A stretch of DNA of 64,000 nt from Uloborus plumipes (Eukaryota > Arthropoda > Arachnida > Araneae > Uloboridae): assembly GCA_038373865.1 (NCBI GenBank), contig JAXGGA010003054.1, positions 45,701 to 109,700 of the forward strand, given 5' to 3'. Under the pieces are notes generated by a model that did not search any database, was not told the origin of the DNA, and worked only from the letters and a program-made list of their open reading frames with translations. This document shows, piece after piece, positions 54,415 to 64,000 of the stretch (position 1 is its first letter; every line of letters starts with the position of its first letter). A program made the translations under genes and the position numbers.

Positions 54415-55170
54415 CAGTCTTTCGTTGGTTGAGCAGGGGAAAATTGATGCATTTAAAAAGTGCGGAAAATAGATTAGAGAAATAAGTAAGCTTTTAAACA
54501 GATCGCACAATGTTGTAAAAAACTTTATGCGACTTAGAAATGCTTATGGCAGTAAAGAATCTTCTGGCCGACCATCAAAAGTGACACCCTGACAAGAGGA
54601 CATCGTAAAGGACTTAAAATCTGTAAATATGAGCTTATCCACTTTGACCAGACAACAAGACACTTCAACATAAAATCTACAATTCATAGAGTGGTAAAGA
54701 AGTTGGGCAATTTAGTTTACTTGAAGAGGAAGGCGCATCCGAAATTGACTAAAAAGCACAAAGAAAAGAGATTGAAATATACACAGGAAGTGATGGCCTG
54801 GAAACAAGATTGGCATCGAGTGGTATTCAGTGATGATTAGAAATTCAACCTGGATAGTCCAGATGGTTGGCAGTATTACTGGCACGATCTGCGTAACGAC
54901 AGACAGATATTCTTTCTGAAGCAAGCTGGTGGTGGTTCCGTTATGGTCCGGGACGGATTCGGAGGTGGAGGAGAAACCAATATAGCATTTGTACATATTC
55001 GTTTCGATGCTGTAGGTTATCAACAGCTGCTTGAACAATATTTTCTTCCACAATCAGAGCACATTGGGTTCCCATTCTTTATCTTCCAACGAGATGGTGT
55101 TCCTGTGTACACTGCAAAGTCCACTTTTGAATGCCTTATGGATACTTCTGTACATTTGTCAATTGGACAC
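54415..55170 (+). pseudogene. Tc3-like transposase, 5' part
   Basis: Frames give SLVEQGKIDAFKKCGK and ISKLLNRSHNVVKNFMRL (first helix-turn-helix), SSGRPSKVTP, then STIHRVVKKLGNL and LKRKAHPKLTKKHKEKRLKY. The first catalytic region reads VVFSDD, a stop, then KFNLDSPDGWQYYWHDLR. The second reads FIFQRDGVPVYTAKST, keeping the Asp but with Gly for Asn after it. At least three stops make it inactive. Coding breaks at the 8-bp target duplication TTGGACAC (55163-55170). Confidence 0.88.
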
Positions 55171-57647
55171 TAGGGTGGAGCGAAAATGACCGGAAAAAAA
55201 CTTTTTTTTGAATTTCAACTAGCTTGATGTGTCAAAATGTGCCATTTGGTCACTAAAACAGAGTGTGAAAGTTTGAAGAGATTTGAAAAAAAATTTGATC
55301 TCCCTTCGCGACCTTTTGTTTGACAATATTTAGTGACATTATGCAAAAAATTGACTCTCCATCAGACAAACTGTTTTTCAGTTTAGCCACCTTCAAGCAC
55401 AACAAAATATCACAAATGTAATAATTAACGCAGTAAATTATCAAAATACTAAATAAAAATAATGTATCACAAGTGCAAAAATCCAATAAAATATCAAATA
55501 TTTACAAAGTAAAATGCGAAAATTCACGTTTTGGCTGAAACTTTGGCATTAGCTCTCGCGACGGACGAACCCATCTCGTGCTGTGTGTCCACAAACAGCT
55601 TTAGCTGCCTCTGGCATCGGCTTAACATATCTTTCTACGCCTTGAGTGTGATTTGGGAATTTCAAATGTTCCAACAGTTCCAATTCACTAACATATAATC
55701 TAAGATCTCGACTGGCTGTAGTGATCCATCGTGAGGTATTTAGACAACCAGGGTTTCTATTTGCTAAAGTAAAGTTACATTCACCTTTTCTAATTCTGTA
55801 ACGCATTTTCAGTAGATAGCGTTGATCTGTGCTTACCTTCTTCAGATCCAGATTGGACAACTCCCCTATTAACTGTATATGTTTAAAAGAAGTAACTGGC
55901 TGATTGGTGCACGTAGCAAGTCGTTTTCCAATATCTTCAGAAAGTCCCCGTGGTCCTGTAATCGTTCCATCCATTTCATGGAAAAGATGGCGCAAAGGCA
56001 GCTCCTTAGCTTAGAGCAGACATAATAGCCACTGCAGAGGACGTTTTAATGTTTACTCCAGTTGTCATATAACATCTGCGCTTACTTCGATCTATTACTT
56101 TAGATCGGTCGATTGGCGACACGAGACCAACATCTTGCAAAACTGGTATTGCCAGTGCAGCAGCCAATCTATCTGAGACTCCGATCTGATTGCAAGCTTT
56201 AGCAAGTGAAGGGAGAAAGATTGTCCTTTTCTTGCGTTTTATATTTTCTTTGCCTTAGTCTCAATTAATTTTTCATCAGGTATGCACCCGTCATCCGTCA
56301 CACTACCCAACGAGTGAGATTGCTCCTCGATACTGTCAGTATCGGCAAAATTGAATGTATTTTTCCTCTGTATGATACTCAGCTTATTTACGCTACGGAG
56401 AATAGCTTTCTTTCTTTTAATTTTTCTCCTCAATTTCGCCGTCTCCCCTTTTATACCACCGATTATGTATCTTTCTTGGTCCTGTTTGATCATGCAGAAA
56501 AATGCGTTCCCTTGCCGGAACTTGAAATTCTTTAGGACATTTGCAGTTTGAAGTCATGTAGAAGCACTTACATTTGCTGAGATCAAATAGGCCGTTGGCT
56601 TTGTTACGTAAGTCAGTCAGTCTACGTCAATAGTTGATATTATCTTTTTTCCCTTTGTAAACCTTCAGGATCGTATTGTATTTTTTAGTGGAATGATCTC
56701 AGTTTTTCAATCGCATGTGTGTGACTTATCGTAGGAAGTGAGACCTTTGTTCAGAACTCTTCCTCATCATAAGAATTTGTGCGATATACCAAAAATGATG
56801 GGTATTTTCCATTTTCCGTCTTGTCGTAGTTATATATATTTTTTCATACCATCGGTGTAAGTTGGGAGAGTATTGGACGGAAAGTCTCTTGGAGAGTTAA
56901 ATATCACGCATGATACTTAGTCTCTCTTGTAACTGCCATTAATTTGATTTATACATTTAATGCAATGTTTATTATTTTATAAATAATAAAGATCTATTTA
57001 ATATTATTTTTCATATGATAATTTAATATTATTATTCATATGATAGAAAACATCTCTTTGAGAAACAAATTTTCAGCTTAAAAATAGTTCAATTCCAATG
57101 TACCAGAAAACCGAAATAGTTACGTTTTCGTAGTTTCGTATTATAATCTAATAAGAGTAGTATTATCTAATGTTAGTAATAATAGCCTAATATTAGCCGT
57201 GTTGAATTCAGACTGAATCTAGGAACAAAGTCATAAATGAAAACCCATCAATATATAAAATTAAACTAACCTTTGAATATCTACTACATTTACAGGAGGG
57301 CTGCTGCAAAGCTAATGATACAGGCGGGAAAAATAACCTATTATTTTTCTAATAACTACTAATGCCATCCATCGAAGTTAAAGTTAAGTATTAAAAATGT
57401 CAATTTTAGTAACTATCGATGCAAAAGGTGAAAAAAAAGAAGGACAATCAAAGTGCCCTACAAAGTCTTTTAATGCAGTATTTTGGCATAAAATCTCAAA
57501 ATGTCAATTTTTCAGTGAGGCGAAGGGAGATCAAAAAATTGTCAGAAAATATTGCGATTTTGCAGAATTGTTACTGTATACAAAAGGCACGTTTTCCACA
57601 TACAAGCTTAAAAAAATAAAAAAAAAAAGTTTTTTCGCTCCACCCTA
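55171..57647 (-). mobile_element. TAGGGTGGAGCG element, unplaced superfamily
   Basis: Identical 12-bp ends TAGGGTGGAGCG / CGCTCCACCCTA, extended by GAAAA, flanked by the perfect 8-bp duplication TTGGACAC (55163-55170 and 57648-57655). The duplication comes from the Tc3-like transposase gene it entered. Inside, the minus strand holds a decayed transposase-like protein. An 8-bp duplication occurs with hAT and P-type elements, but the ends do not match the usual termini of either that I know. Length 2,477 bp. Confidence 0.88.
55550..56590 (-). pseudogene. Decayed protein of TAGGGTGGAGCG element
   Basis: Three minus-strand pieces in order. First, 56239-56590: a Cys-rich start (CKCPKEFKFRQGNAFFCMIK) then QDQERYIIGGIKGETAKLRR. 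Second, around 56000-56225: LAKACNQIGVSDRLAAALAI then PVLQDVGLVSPIDRSKVIDR. Third, 55549-55995, open for 148 codons: LRHLFHEMDGTITGPRGLSE, STDQRYLLKM, NTSRWITTASRDLRLYV, then HTQGVERYVKPMPEAAKAVC and GHTARDGFVRRES at the end. I recall this layout from unnamed multi-copy arthropod proteins. The expected middle between pieces two and three is missing, probably with catalytic residues, and stops separate the pieces. Confidence 0.7.
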
Positions 57648-57655
57648 TTGGACAC

Positions 57656-57878
57656 TTTGTTGCCCCGACCTAAATACGGTAAAAATAACATGTGGGGTAT
57701 ACTCGCAAAACCGGTGTTTGCAGGCGAAGGGCAGTATAACAGTGCAGCAGACTTGAAAACGGCTATCTCCTCCGAATGGTCAAAAATTGGCACAAATTGT
57801 TTGCAAATACTTGTAAAAACCGTGCCAAATAGGATTTTTGAGCTGATTCATAAAAAAGGTAGTAAAATTTCTTATTAA
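57656..57878 (+). pseudogene. Tc3-like transposase, 3' part
   Basis: Continues the transposase after the nested insertion. A one-base frameshift separates PDLNTVK (third catalytic region, with the Pro-Asp-Leu-Asn core but the usual Pro-Ile-Glu-Asn changed) from NNMWGILAKPVFAGEGQYNS and AADLKTAISSEWSKI. The protein ends FELIHKKGSKISY and a stop at 57876-57878, the usual Tc3-type C-terminus. Confidence 0.85.
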
Positions 57879-58108
57879 TTCAACAGTAACTTGGTGCTTG
57901 ACTCGGTGGACCTATCTTTTTGAAACAGCTGTTTCATGTAATTTTTGATTTCCTTATTATTCCTATTATTTGTATATTATTCATGTATTATTTCTCATTG
58001 AATGAAGTAATGTAGTTTATAAAATAACACTTTGTACATAATAGAACCTCTTTTACCAGCATAATTTTCGTTTTTACAGGTGGACCTATCATTTCGACAC
58101 GCACTGTA

Positions 58109-59258
58109 TCTGTACTACAGCATCCAAATTGCCATTTCTTGTAATGATCCGTTACCTAATCTATAAATCATCAGTCCTAATATGACTGGCCCTCCATTTC
58201 AATTACTTTAATTTCGTAGAAACAAAAAACCAAACTAGTAGGGTCCTTTGCTATTCGTAATTGAAAAACCCATAATGTAAATTTCAGGCATCAAAATTCA
58301 AATACATGCCTTTGACTGGATGCTAGTTTTTTTTCCAATTATTTGAAATTTAAACTCTCCAAAGTACAAGTCTAGATCTAGAAAATCTTATTCCTATTCA
58401 GTCAAAAATTATTGCTTACTTTCGATCCATATACTTTTAAATATAGGGTACGAACTATTATATGATACAAAAGAAAGTAAACATTAATTCTCTAGGCTTC
58501 TAATACAAGTAAATGCTCTAATTCCAGCAATGTCCTTACTGATGCGAGCAGAAATGGCTGTACCATGAAGAACGCTGACAGCTTCATTCACCGTCGCTCA
58601 AGCGTCCATTTCAACTTCTCCGACAAAATTTACCCCGTCCCCCATTTATATTTCCAATAATTTTCAACGCGTATTATTATATTGTTCTTTTAAGTTTGAT
58701 TTAAATAATTGTCATTTTTCTTTTACTGTTTTTTTTTTCTTCTTTTTCTCCAGAAACGAACAATAATTTTTCAGTTTTTGAACAGACTACATCAACTGAA
58801 AAAAAGTGAAATATTCCCTACTACACAACTTCTTCCTTTTAGTAATAACAGTATGCATGCCTTCTAAAGTTTTATTTTATGTTTTGGCTGAAAACTGCAG
58901 TAATAGAGAAAGATCTTTATGACATTTTAATGTGATGCTCTCTCATCTTTATTGTGTTCTTACAAAGTTTGTTTCCCATAAAAGTATTTATGAGGTACAA
59001 ATTTTATGAAGAGTCTAAATTTAAGAGGGCCTTATAAAAGTATATATCGTCATAAACGATAGATTCGACACTTTAGACAAAAACTATTTTCGCAGAATTT
59101 CCAGGTAAAGATATTAACATTCAGTTACATACGATGTAGAACAAGAAATTGTAACTATCTATTATTATGAAAATCATTTAAAACTTTAATTTTTGTTGTC
59201 GATATTAATTCATTTAACTTTAAAATTTTATCTCTTATTCTAATGTCGAAATATTTAA
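58109..59258. other. AT-rich unannotated stretch
   Basis: Contains a T-rich run at 58729-58750. Nothing else recognised. Confidence 0.5.
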
Positions 59259-60805
59259 TCTATATATATATAAATGAATGTTGGTAAATGTGTATGTGTG
59301 TTCCCTAAGATCTCAGAAACTACCCGGGAGATTTGGCTGAAACTTTCACCGTTTGTTCCATTTGGTACTGGGAAGGTTTAGAGACCAGTTTCAACAAAAT
59401 CCGATGGGTAGTTATTTTTTTATTTCAATTTTAGATCTGATTCTGTCTTTGTAATTTCAATTTTAAACTCCATTTTCGAAGGCTTTCATCAATCCAATCG
59501 AGTATTTAGTGTATCAACTCAACTCTCTGGCAGATAGTTGGAATTGCTTGCTACCGTAAATTTGGCGATCTTTTAAATCGCGCCAAGAGCCCTCAATAAT
59601 GGAAGTTTTCCCAATAACTATCTCAAGTATAAAGGATAAAAAAGGTATTTGATTAATAGATTAATCTTTTTTTAAAAACAAATGAGATTCAGTTTCATAT
59701 TTCGGAACTCCTTTAGATTTGTAGAGGCTTAGATGTCATGCATTATTTTCCAGACGAACACTATTTTGTTCTTTATACCTATTGCTGTTTTCAATCAAAG
59801 TATGTTACTATATTTTCTCGCCAAACATCCAATCAATAGTTCGTTTTCATGTCCATACTATTTGCTATGATATACCGCAATGTTGGAAATTATTTTAACG
59901 CCTTAAGAAATGGTGTACTTTTAGCGCCAAATATAATATTCAAATTGATTTCAGATTGCCAAAAAGTAATCAGCTTCATAGAGAATACCTAACATTTGGC
60001 GACAATTTCTCTTTCACAAAAGTCATAACACGTAAGTTTCTTTATTTATGGAAGGGATAGGGGTTCAGAATTATCCAAGGTATCCCAAATTAGCTACTAA
60101 ATTGGCGACTTTTTAAATAGCGCCAAGAACCTTCAATAATATCGTATAAATTGCGATATTTCAACGTTCTTTCTAAAGCGTGTCATTTCGGAAAATGTGT
60201 TAGTTTGTTTTTGAAGTTAGGTAAGAAAACTTTCTTCTTCTTTTAAACTTTGGTAAGATGTCTGTTGGTTTCTGTGAGTTCTATTGCATTCGAATGTCCC
60301 CAAGGGGGTGTTTTACCCCTTTTATGGGGTAAATCAGTGTTAATTTCAATGCAGACAAAAGTGATATGAAATGGGGCGACCACTTGGCGATATATCGCCA
60401 AGCTTTTGGTCGCCAAATGTTTGACGCCAATTCAGCGACATATCGCTAGGTTGGCGACAAATGTGACGATTTTTTTTTTTTTCTGATTTGGGTTCAATTT
60501 GGCGCTATTGGCGATATTTTCCGAAAAATCCACTGGATGATGTTAAAATCGGCGATATTTAGTAGATTAATCATTGCAAAACATTTTTTTGCATTGTTTC
60601 GTGGCAAACTAGGGATGTAAATGTTTGAACTGTAATCTAACCGTAAAAGGAAGTAGTGTGGGGTCCATACCAGATTTTTATATCATACTTTGAAGGAATT
60701 ATAGTTGAATTATAATTAAAATAGTGTTTTTTTCTGCTACATCAATTATTTTACAAATGAACTTTTCATTTTATACCACGGGCAAAGCCGTGCGGGTACC
60801 GCTAG
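59259..60805 (+). mobile_element. Non-autonomous Helitron, 1,547 bp
   Basis: Starts TCTATATATATATAAATGAA after A and ends GCTAG before T. The 3' hairpin is CACGGGCAAAGCCGTG, about 11 bp from the end. The first 150 bp (CTCAGAAACTACCCGGGAG, TTTGGCTGAAACTTTCACC) differ from the 32605 family, so this is a second subfamily. 60380-60555 carries several TTGGCGAC/TTGGCGATA and TCGCCAA words in both orientations, including TTGGCGATATATCGCCAA. No Rep or helicase coding seen. Confidence 0.85.
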
Positions 60806-61580
60806 TACATATGTATTTGTGTAGCATGAAATTTTGGCTTAACAAAAAAAAGAAAAAAACAAGAATTGAGTTGCTTATAATAAAAAGTATTATAGGATAG
60901 CAATAGGAAAATGGAGCTCAAGCGGCGAAAAAGACGCATTTTGTTTTCATAAATTTCAAGCATTGGAAAGAAATATTTAAAATAATATTATTCAGGAGCC
61001 AAATAAGAATTATATTTAATTGATATCAGAAAACCAATGTTTTCATGCCGGAAAATTAGCTCGTTTAGCTCTGCATGAACTTCTTGTTCTTATTTATAAA
61101 TATAAACAATGATTTCACAGTTAGTCACCTATTTAAGATCACACATTTGCTTGATTTTGAAGAGGTGAGACGAATCACGTTATCAAAAGTAACTTTTGAA
61201 CGCATGGTATTTAATGTGTTATTTAAGGTTTTTCTTGAGGAAAAATACACTCCTTTATAAAAGAAACGATTTGCACTGCTTTTGAGAGAACTAGAGAAAG
61301 CTATTAGTTCCTCATTGTTATCAAATGAGTTATGGTTGAAAAGAAGTACAGCTATTACGTTCTTTAAAGCAGGAATTTGTATGCATGTGTGTAAAGAACT
61401 TTATAATGATATACATGAATATTCCACGCCTTTCCAATAGTCTACCATTACAAATTACCACTATAATTTAAATTAATATAATTTTAGAACAAACTCTAAA
61501 TCGGCAAAAGAGGCTTAAACATTTTAGTACATTGTAGTTTCCACAACATACTACACTAAGTTAGCGCCCATTAGTTAGGG
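60806..61580. repeat. Diverged partner of the 44.7 kb repeat
   Basis: 61048-61090 (GCCGGAAAATTAGCTCGTTT, AGCTCTGCATGAACTTCTTG) resembles 44890-44930, and 61350-61370 resembles 44680-44705, though the order relative to each other differs. It looks like an old dispersed repeat of unknown class. The rest is AT-rich. Confidence 0.4.
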
Positions 61581-61821
61581 CAATGGAGAACCAAAGCCTT
61601 GTCATTACATCCTGAGACTTCAGTTTCGTTCTTTTTATGGACTCATCAGTCAGGAATATTCATTAACTGAGCTGGAAGCAGATTTCCTTTCAGTAAAGTT
61701 GATATTACTTTCAAACTGGTAGGCAAAATTAATTTATCAAACTACTCCTGGCTGAGAAGTCCATAACTAGGACGAAACATTAGTCTCAGGATATCATGAC
61801 TGGGCTGTTGATGTATTGCTT
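61581..61821. mobile_element. Foldback MITE, ~80 bp arms
   Basis: 61581-61660 and 61743-61821 are diverged inverse copies: ATCCTGAGACTTCAGTTTCG and TTATGGACTCATCAG at the left, their inverse (CGAAACATTAGTCTCAGGAT) at the right. The outer left DNA (GCGCCCATTAGTTAGGGCAA) resembles the outer end of the 1.3 kb foldback element. No coding. Confidence 0.7.
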
Positions 61822-62430
61822 CATATATTAGTTCAAAAAATTTGAGCTTCAACGACTTCCCTTAAGAGGCATACACACTGATTTGAATACCAAACAGACT
61901 TTCCGTTTTTTTATTTTTCAGTTGTTACTTCAACTTTTCATAGTGAAAGACTGCATTAATTTATAATCCAATTTAAAAGAAATTAAAAAAAATATTTTAC
62001 ATGTGCCTTGGTTAGTTTAATAATTTGTTCCTGATTTGCATTAACGCACAATCATCTCCTTAAAGAACTTTCACAAAAATACTTCCATAAACCAGTTTAA
62101 TACTTAACAGTAGAAGAAAGACAAATTGCGACTTTAAAAGTAGTTCATGCGTTTTTTGTATCTTCTTGTGAATTCTTCTTGGGGGCTACTGTTCGGAAGT
62201 CGCTACAGATTTATGAAAAAATACATGAAATTAAGATTTTGGGGAGACTGGTGCATGCTAGATAGAACTACAAATTCGTAGTTTTCATTGAAAAAAAAAA
62301 AAAACAATAAGCACATACTTTCACAGAAAAGACATTTTTCATACTGTTTAGTGCTATCCCGGTAAGTCGAATAAATGTTTTATTTTTATGCTCATTACAG
62401 TTAATCTGAAACACTTCATAGTTCTTAGTT
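61822..62430. other. AT-rich unannotated stretch
   Basis: Nothing recognised apart from an A run near 62291-62304. Confidence 0.5.
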
Positions 62431-62655
62431 CACTACAAAAATAAATTGTTGTTTCTACAGTATAATAATGGCAGCAGAGGTTCCAGCGTAAAACTGTAAA
62501 ATACACTGTAATAAACTGTAAAATTAGCAATTTTACAGTTTATTGCTGCAATGCAGCAATTTACCGTTTATTAGAGTAAAATTAGAATTTTGTACAGTTT
62601 GTTACTATAAAATTAGCTGTGTTATACTGTAAAAATAACATCTATTTTTTACAGT
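62431..62655. mobile_element. ACTGTAAA MITE copy E
   Basis: CACTACAAAAATAAATTG at the left, TATTTTTTACAGTG at the right. It has ATGGCAGCAGAGGTTCCAG and four TTACAGTTTATT or AATAAACTGTAAA words. Typical of the family, with a GCTGCAATGCAGC palindrome at its centre. Confidence 0.8.
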
Positions 62656-62959
62656 GCAAGTGACAATAAAAATATGACGTCTCCTTCGAATTGCCGTAGA
62701 AGTATTTTAAGTGTTTTACACACAGAGCTGTCAAATGCTATGAAAAAATCGTAGTTTCTACGAAGTACAACCATTAACTACGGCGCTACGAAAACATGTC
62801 CAAAAAATTAAGTTGTTATTTTCTTTTCTTTTTTTTTCAATTACAAGAAACATTTCAACCATTACAGGTAAAACCCATATTATTATCACTTATATAATAC
62901 TCCTTTTGTGCTTAATTAATTTGGTATAAACAAAATTAATTTACAGTAATAAATGATTA
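62656..62959. other. Short unannotated stretch
   Basis: CAGAGCTGTCAAATGC at 62723 looks like a lone hAT terminus, with CTACG words after it. No matching second end was found. Confidence 0.35.
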
Positions 62960-64000
62960 CCGTAAAATGGCGTGTATAGGAACAGCGGGGTCAATCGGAA
63001 CAAAACTTCCCGACCGTACAAAGAAATTCTTCATAAATATACTATTGGGTATTTTTCGCCATTATTTTTTTTTAGAACGGCAAGATCATAGGAAGTAGGA
63101 AAAAATTACTTTTGTCAATCTGGAAACGCTACTGGCTTCTAAGGAGGGCTGCACGTGAAATGCTGGAAAACATCACATTTTCATAGACTGCAAAACTTCA
63201 TATGCAAGAACAAACATTTTTATAGTTTAAACCTAAGAGTGGTATGTTTCAATTATACATATATCTGAACAACAGAATACTGCATTAGAATTTACATTTT
63301 TTACAAATTGTGTCATAAAAATGAAGAATTCTGAAAAATACCATGGGAAAAAAATTGCGGGGTGAATCGGAACACTTTATTCTGTTGTTCCAATTCAAAC
63401 TTATTTGAAGGAAACTGTTTGAAAAATCAAGATTCTAACCCCAATTCTTCTAATCAAGACAAGGACAAGGATTTATTACTGTTTATCCCTTCTCGTGAGC
63501 AACTAGATCTTAGAATGACAATAAGTTGCAGATTTCAAAAGATTTTTTCTCCATGAGACTTCTTTTTACTTAAAATACGCGGGGGGAAGTCATATAGACT
63601 TTATATAGCAAAAGGACAGTACACAGACAGTCATGAATAAGCGTTAAAATCTTTCAGGTCAATCCCCGAAACCCAAAGATTTCAAGAAACTAAAGAAAAG
63701 GCAGAGTTCATCCCAGAAGATGCTATGAAAAAACTTAAGCCAAGTCACAATTGCTAGTTTTAAGCACAAGTACATATTTGTGGACGATATGAGTGAATTC
63801 CATTCATGTTAAATCTTTGTATTGCAATTCAAAAGCATTTCTTAAAATTACTTTTCATTTTTCATAAGTTCAAAATTATTTTGATTTTTGACAAATTATA
63901 AACGTTTACTGGTATTGAAATTATACTTTTATTTGACAGTAATTACTTGTTCTTATTCTCCCCCATCAACATTACTCATATTTGTGAGACCTATTTCAGG
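62960..64000. mobile_element. Second copy of the 17.4 kb pogo-like element (partial)
   Basis: Starts CCGTAAAATGGCGTG next to TA (62958-62959) and runs beyond the window. It is the inverse of 17358-18647: for example GAATTCTTCATTTTTATGAC of copy 1 is found inverted near 63315, and the last bases correspond to about 17610 of copy 1. Agreement by eye is high (most positions), with small indels. About 250 bp of the element should lie past the right edge. Confidence 0.88.

Larger units (their letters stand above)
54056..58106 (+). mobile_element. Tc3-like element, interrupted
   Basis: Starts CAGTGCGTACCGAAATGATA at 54056 and ends with the inverse (TATCATTTCGACACGCACTG) at 58106. Flanking TA lies at 54054-54055 and 58107-58108. 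The word ATAGGTCCAC also occurs just inside the ends (54246 and 57906). The transposase reads on the plus strand. Minus the nested 2,477-bp insertion and its duplicated 8 bp, the element is about 1.57 kb, a usual Tc1/Tc3 size. Confidence 0.9.

Noticed and set aside
57397..57756. 119-codon plus-strand frame.
   Set aside because: It spans the end of the TAGGGTGGAGCG element and the start of the Tc3-like remnant in a non-coding phase.

Overview
This 64 kb window looks like non-coding, transposon-filled chromosomal DNA of an arthropod. The sequence outside one artefact-like block is AT-rich, has no long intact reading frame, and carries many decayed eukaryotic cut-and-paste elements (Tc1/mariner, pogo/Tigger, hAT, a piggyBac-like one), Helitrons, foldback MITEs and one non-LTR retrotransposon tail. 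The mix and the mariner protein style would suit a spider or another arachnid, but that is inference; no host gene pins the species down. Nothing resembles bacterial operons, rRNA or CRISPR arrays.

Layout. 0-7.4 kb: mariner transposase remnant on the minus strand, a foldback MITE, a (TAA)n tract, a Tc1 fragment split by a 1,990 bp Tigger element, a possible host exon on the minus strand (5560-5682) and a 70-bp-arm hairpin. 9.1-15.8 kb: about 6.7 kb of A-homopolymer and C-homopolymer noise, ending abruptly at 15780, most likely a sequencing or assembly artefact. 16.4-24.4 kb: a hAT MITE with perfect 8-bp target duplication, a mariner split by a 1,290 bp pogo-like element, palindrome, microsatellites and a minus-strand Helitron. 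28.2-36.3 kb: a pogo MITE, an AGGGTGG foldback element, then a nested stack (MITE containing a hAT with dense TAATCG repeats, which contains a Helitron and a small hAT MITE), and another Helitron. 37.8-45.3 kb: a second 1.27 kb pogo-like element, foldback elements, a four-unit 148-bp tandem repeat and an identical 260-bp tandem duplication. 47.1-49.3 kb: a diverged tandem repeat broken by a TTAA-targeted element. 50.7-51.8 kb: RNase H end of a non-LTR retrotransposon. 52.8-58.1 kb: possible host exon, MITE, tRNA-like SINE, and a Tc3-like element split by a 2.5 kb TAGGGTGGAGCG element with its own decayed transposase. 59.3 kb to the end: a 1.5 kb Helitron, foldback MITE, ACTGTAAA MITE, and an inverted second copy of the 17.4 kb pogo-like element running off the edge.

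No set of genes works together here. The story is successive insertion: at least five insertions can be read from target-site duplications or from the two halves of the interrupted sequence. The strongest leads are the shared asymmetric subterminal architecture of three pogo-like families, the hAT with a dozen TAATCG motifs at each end, the TAGGGTGGAGCG element whose protein I cannot place in a named superfamily, and two splice-bounded reading frames that may be the only host coding sequence.
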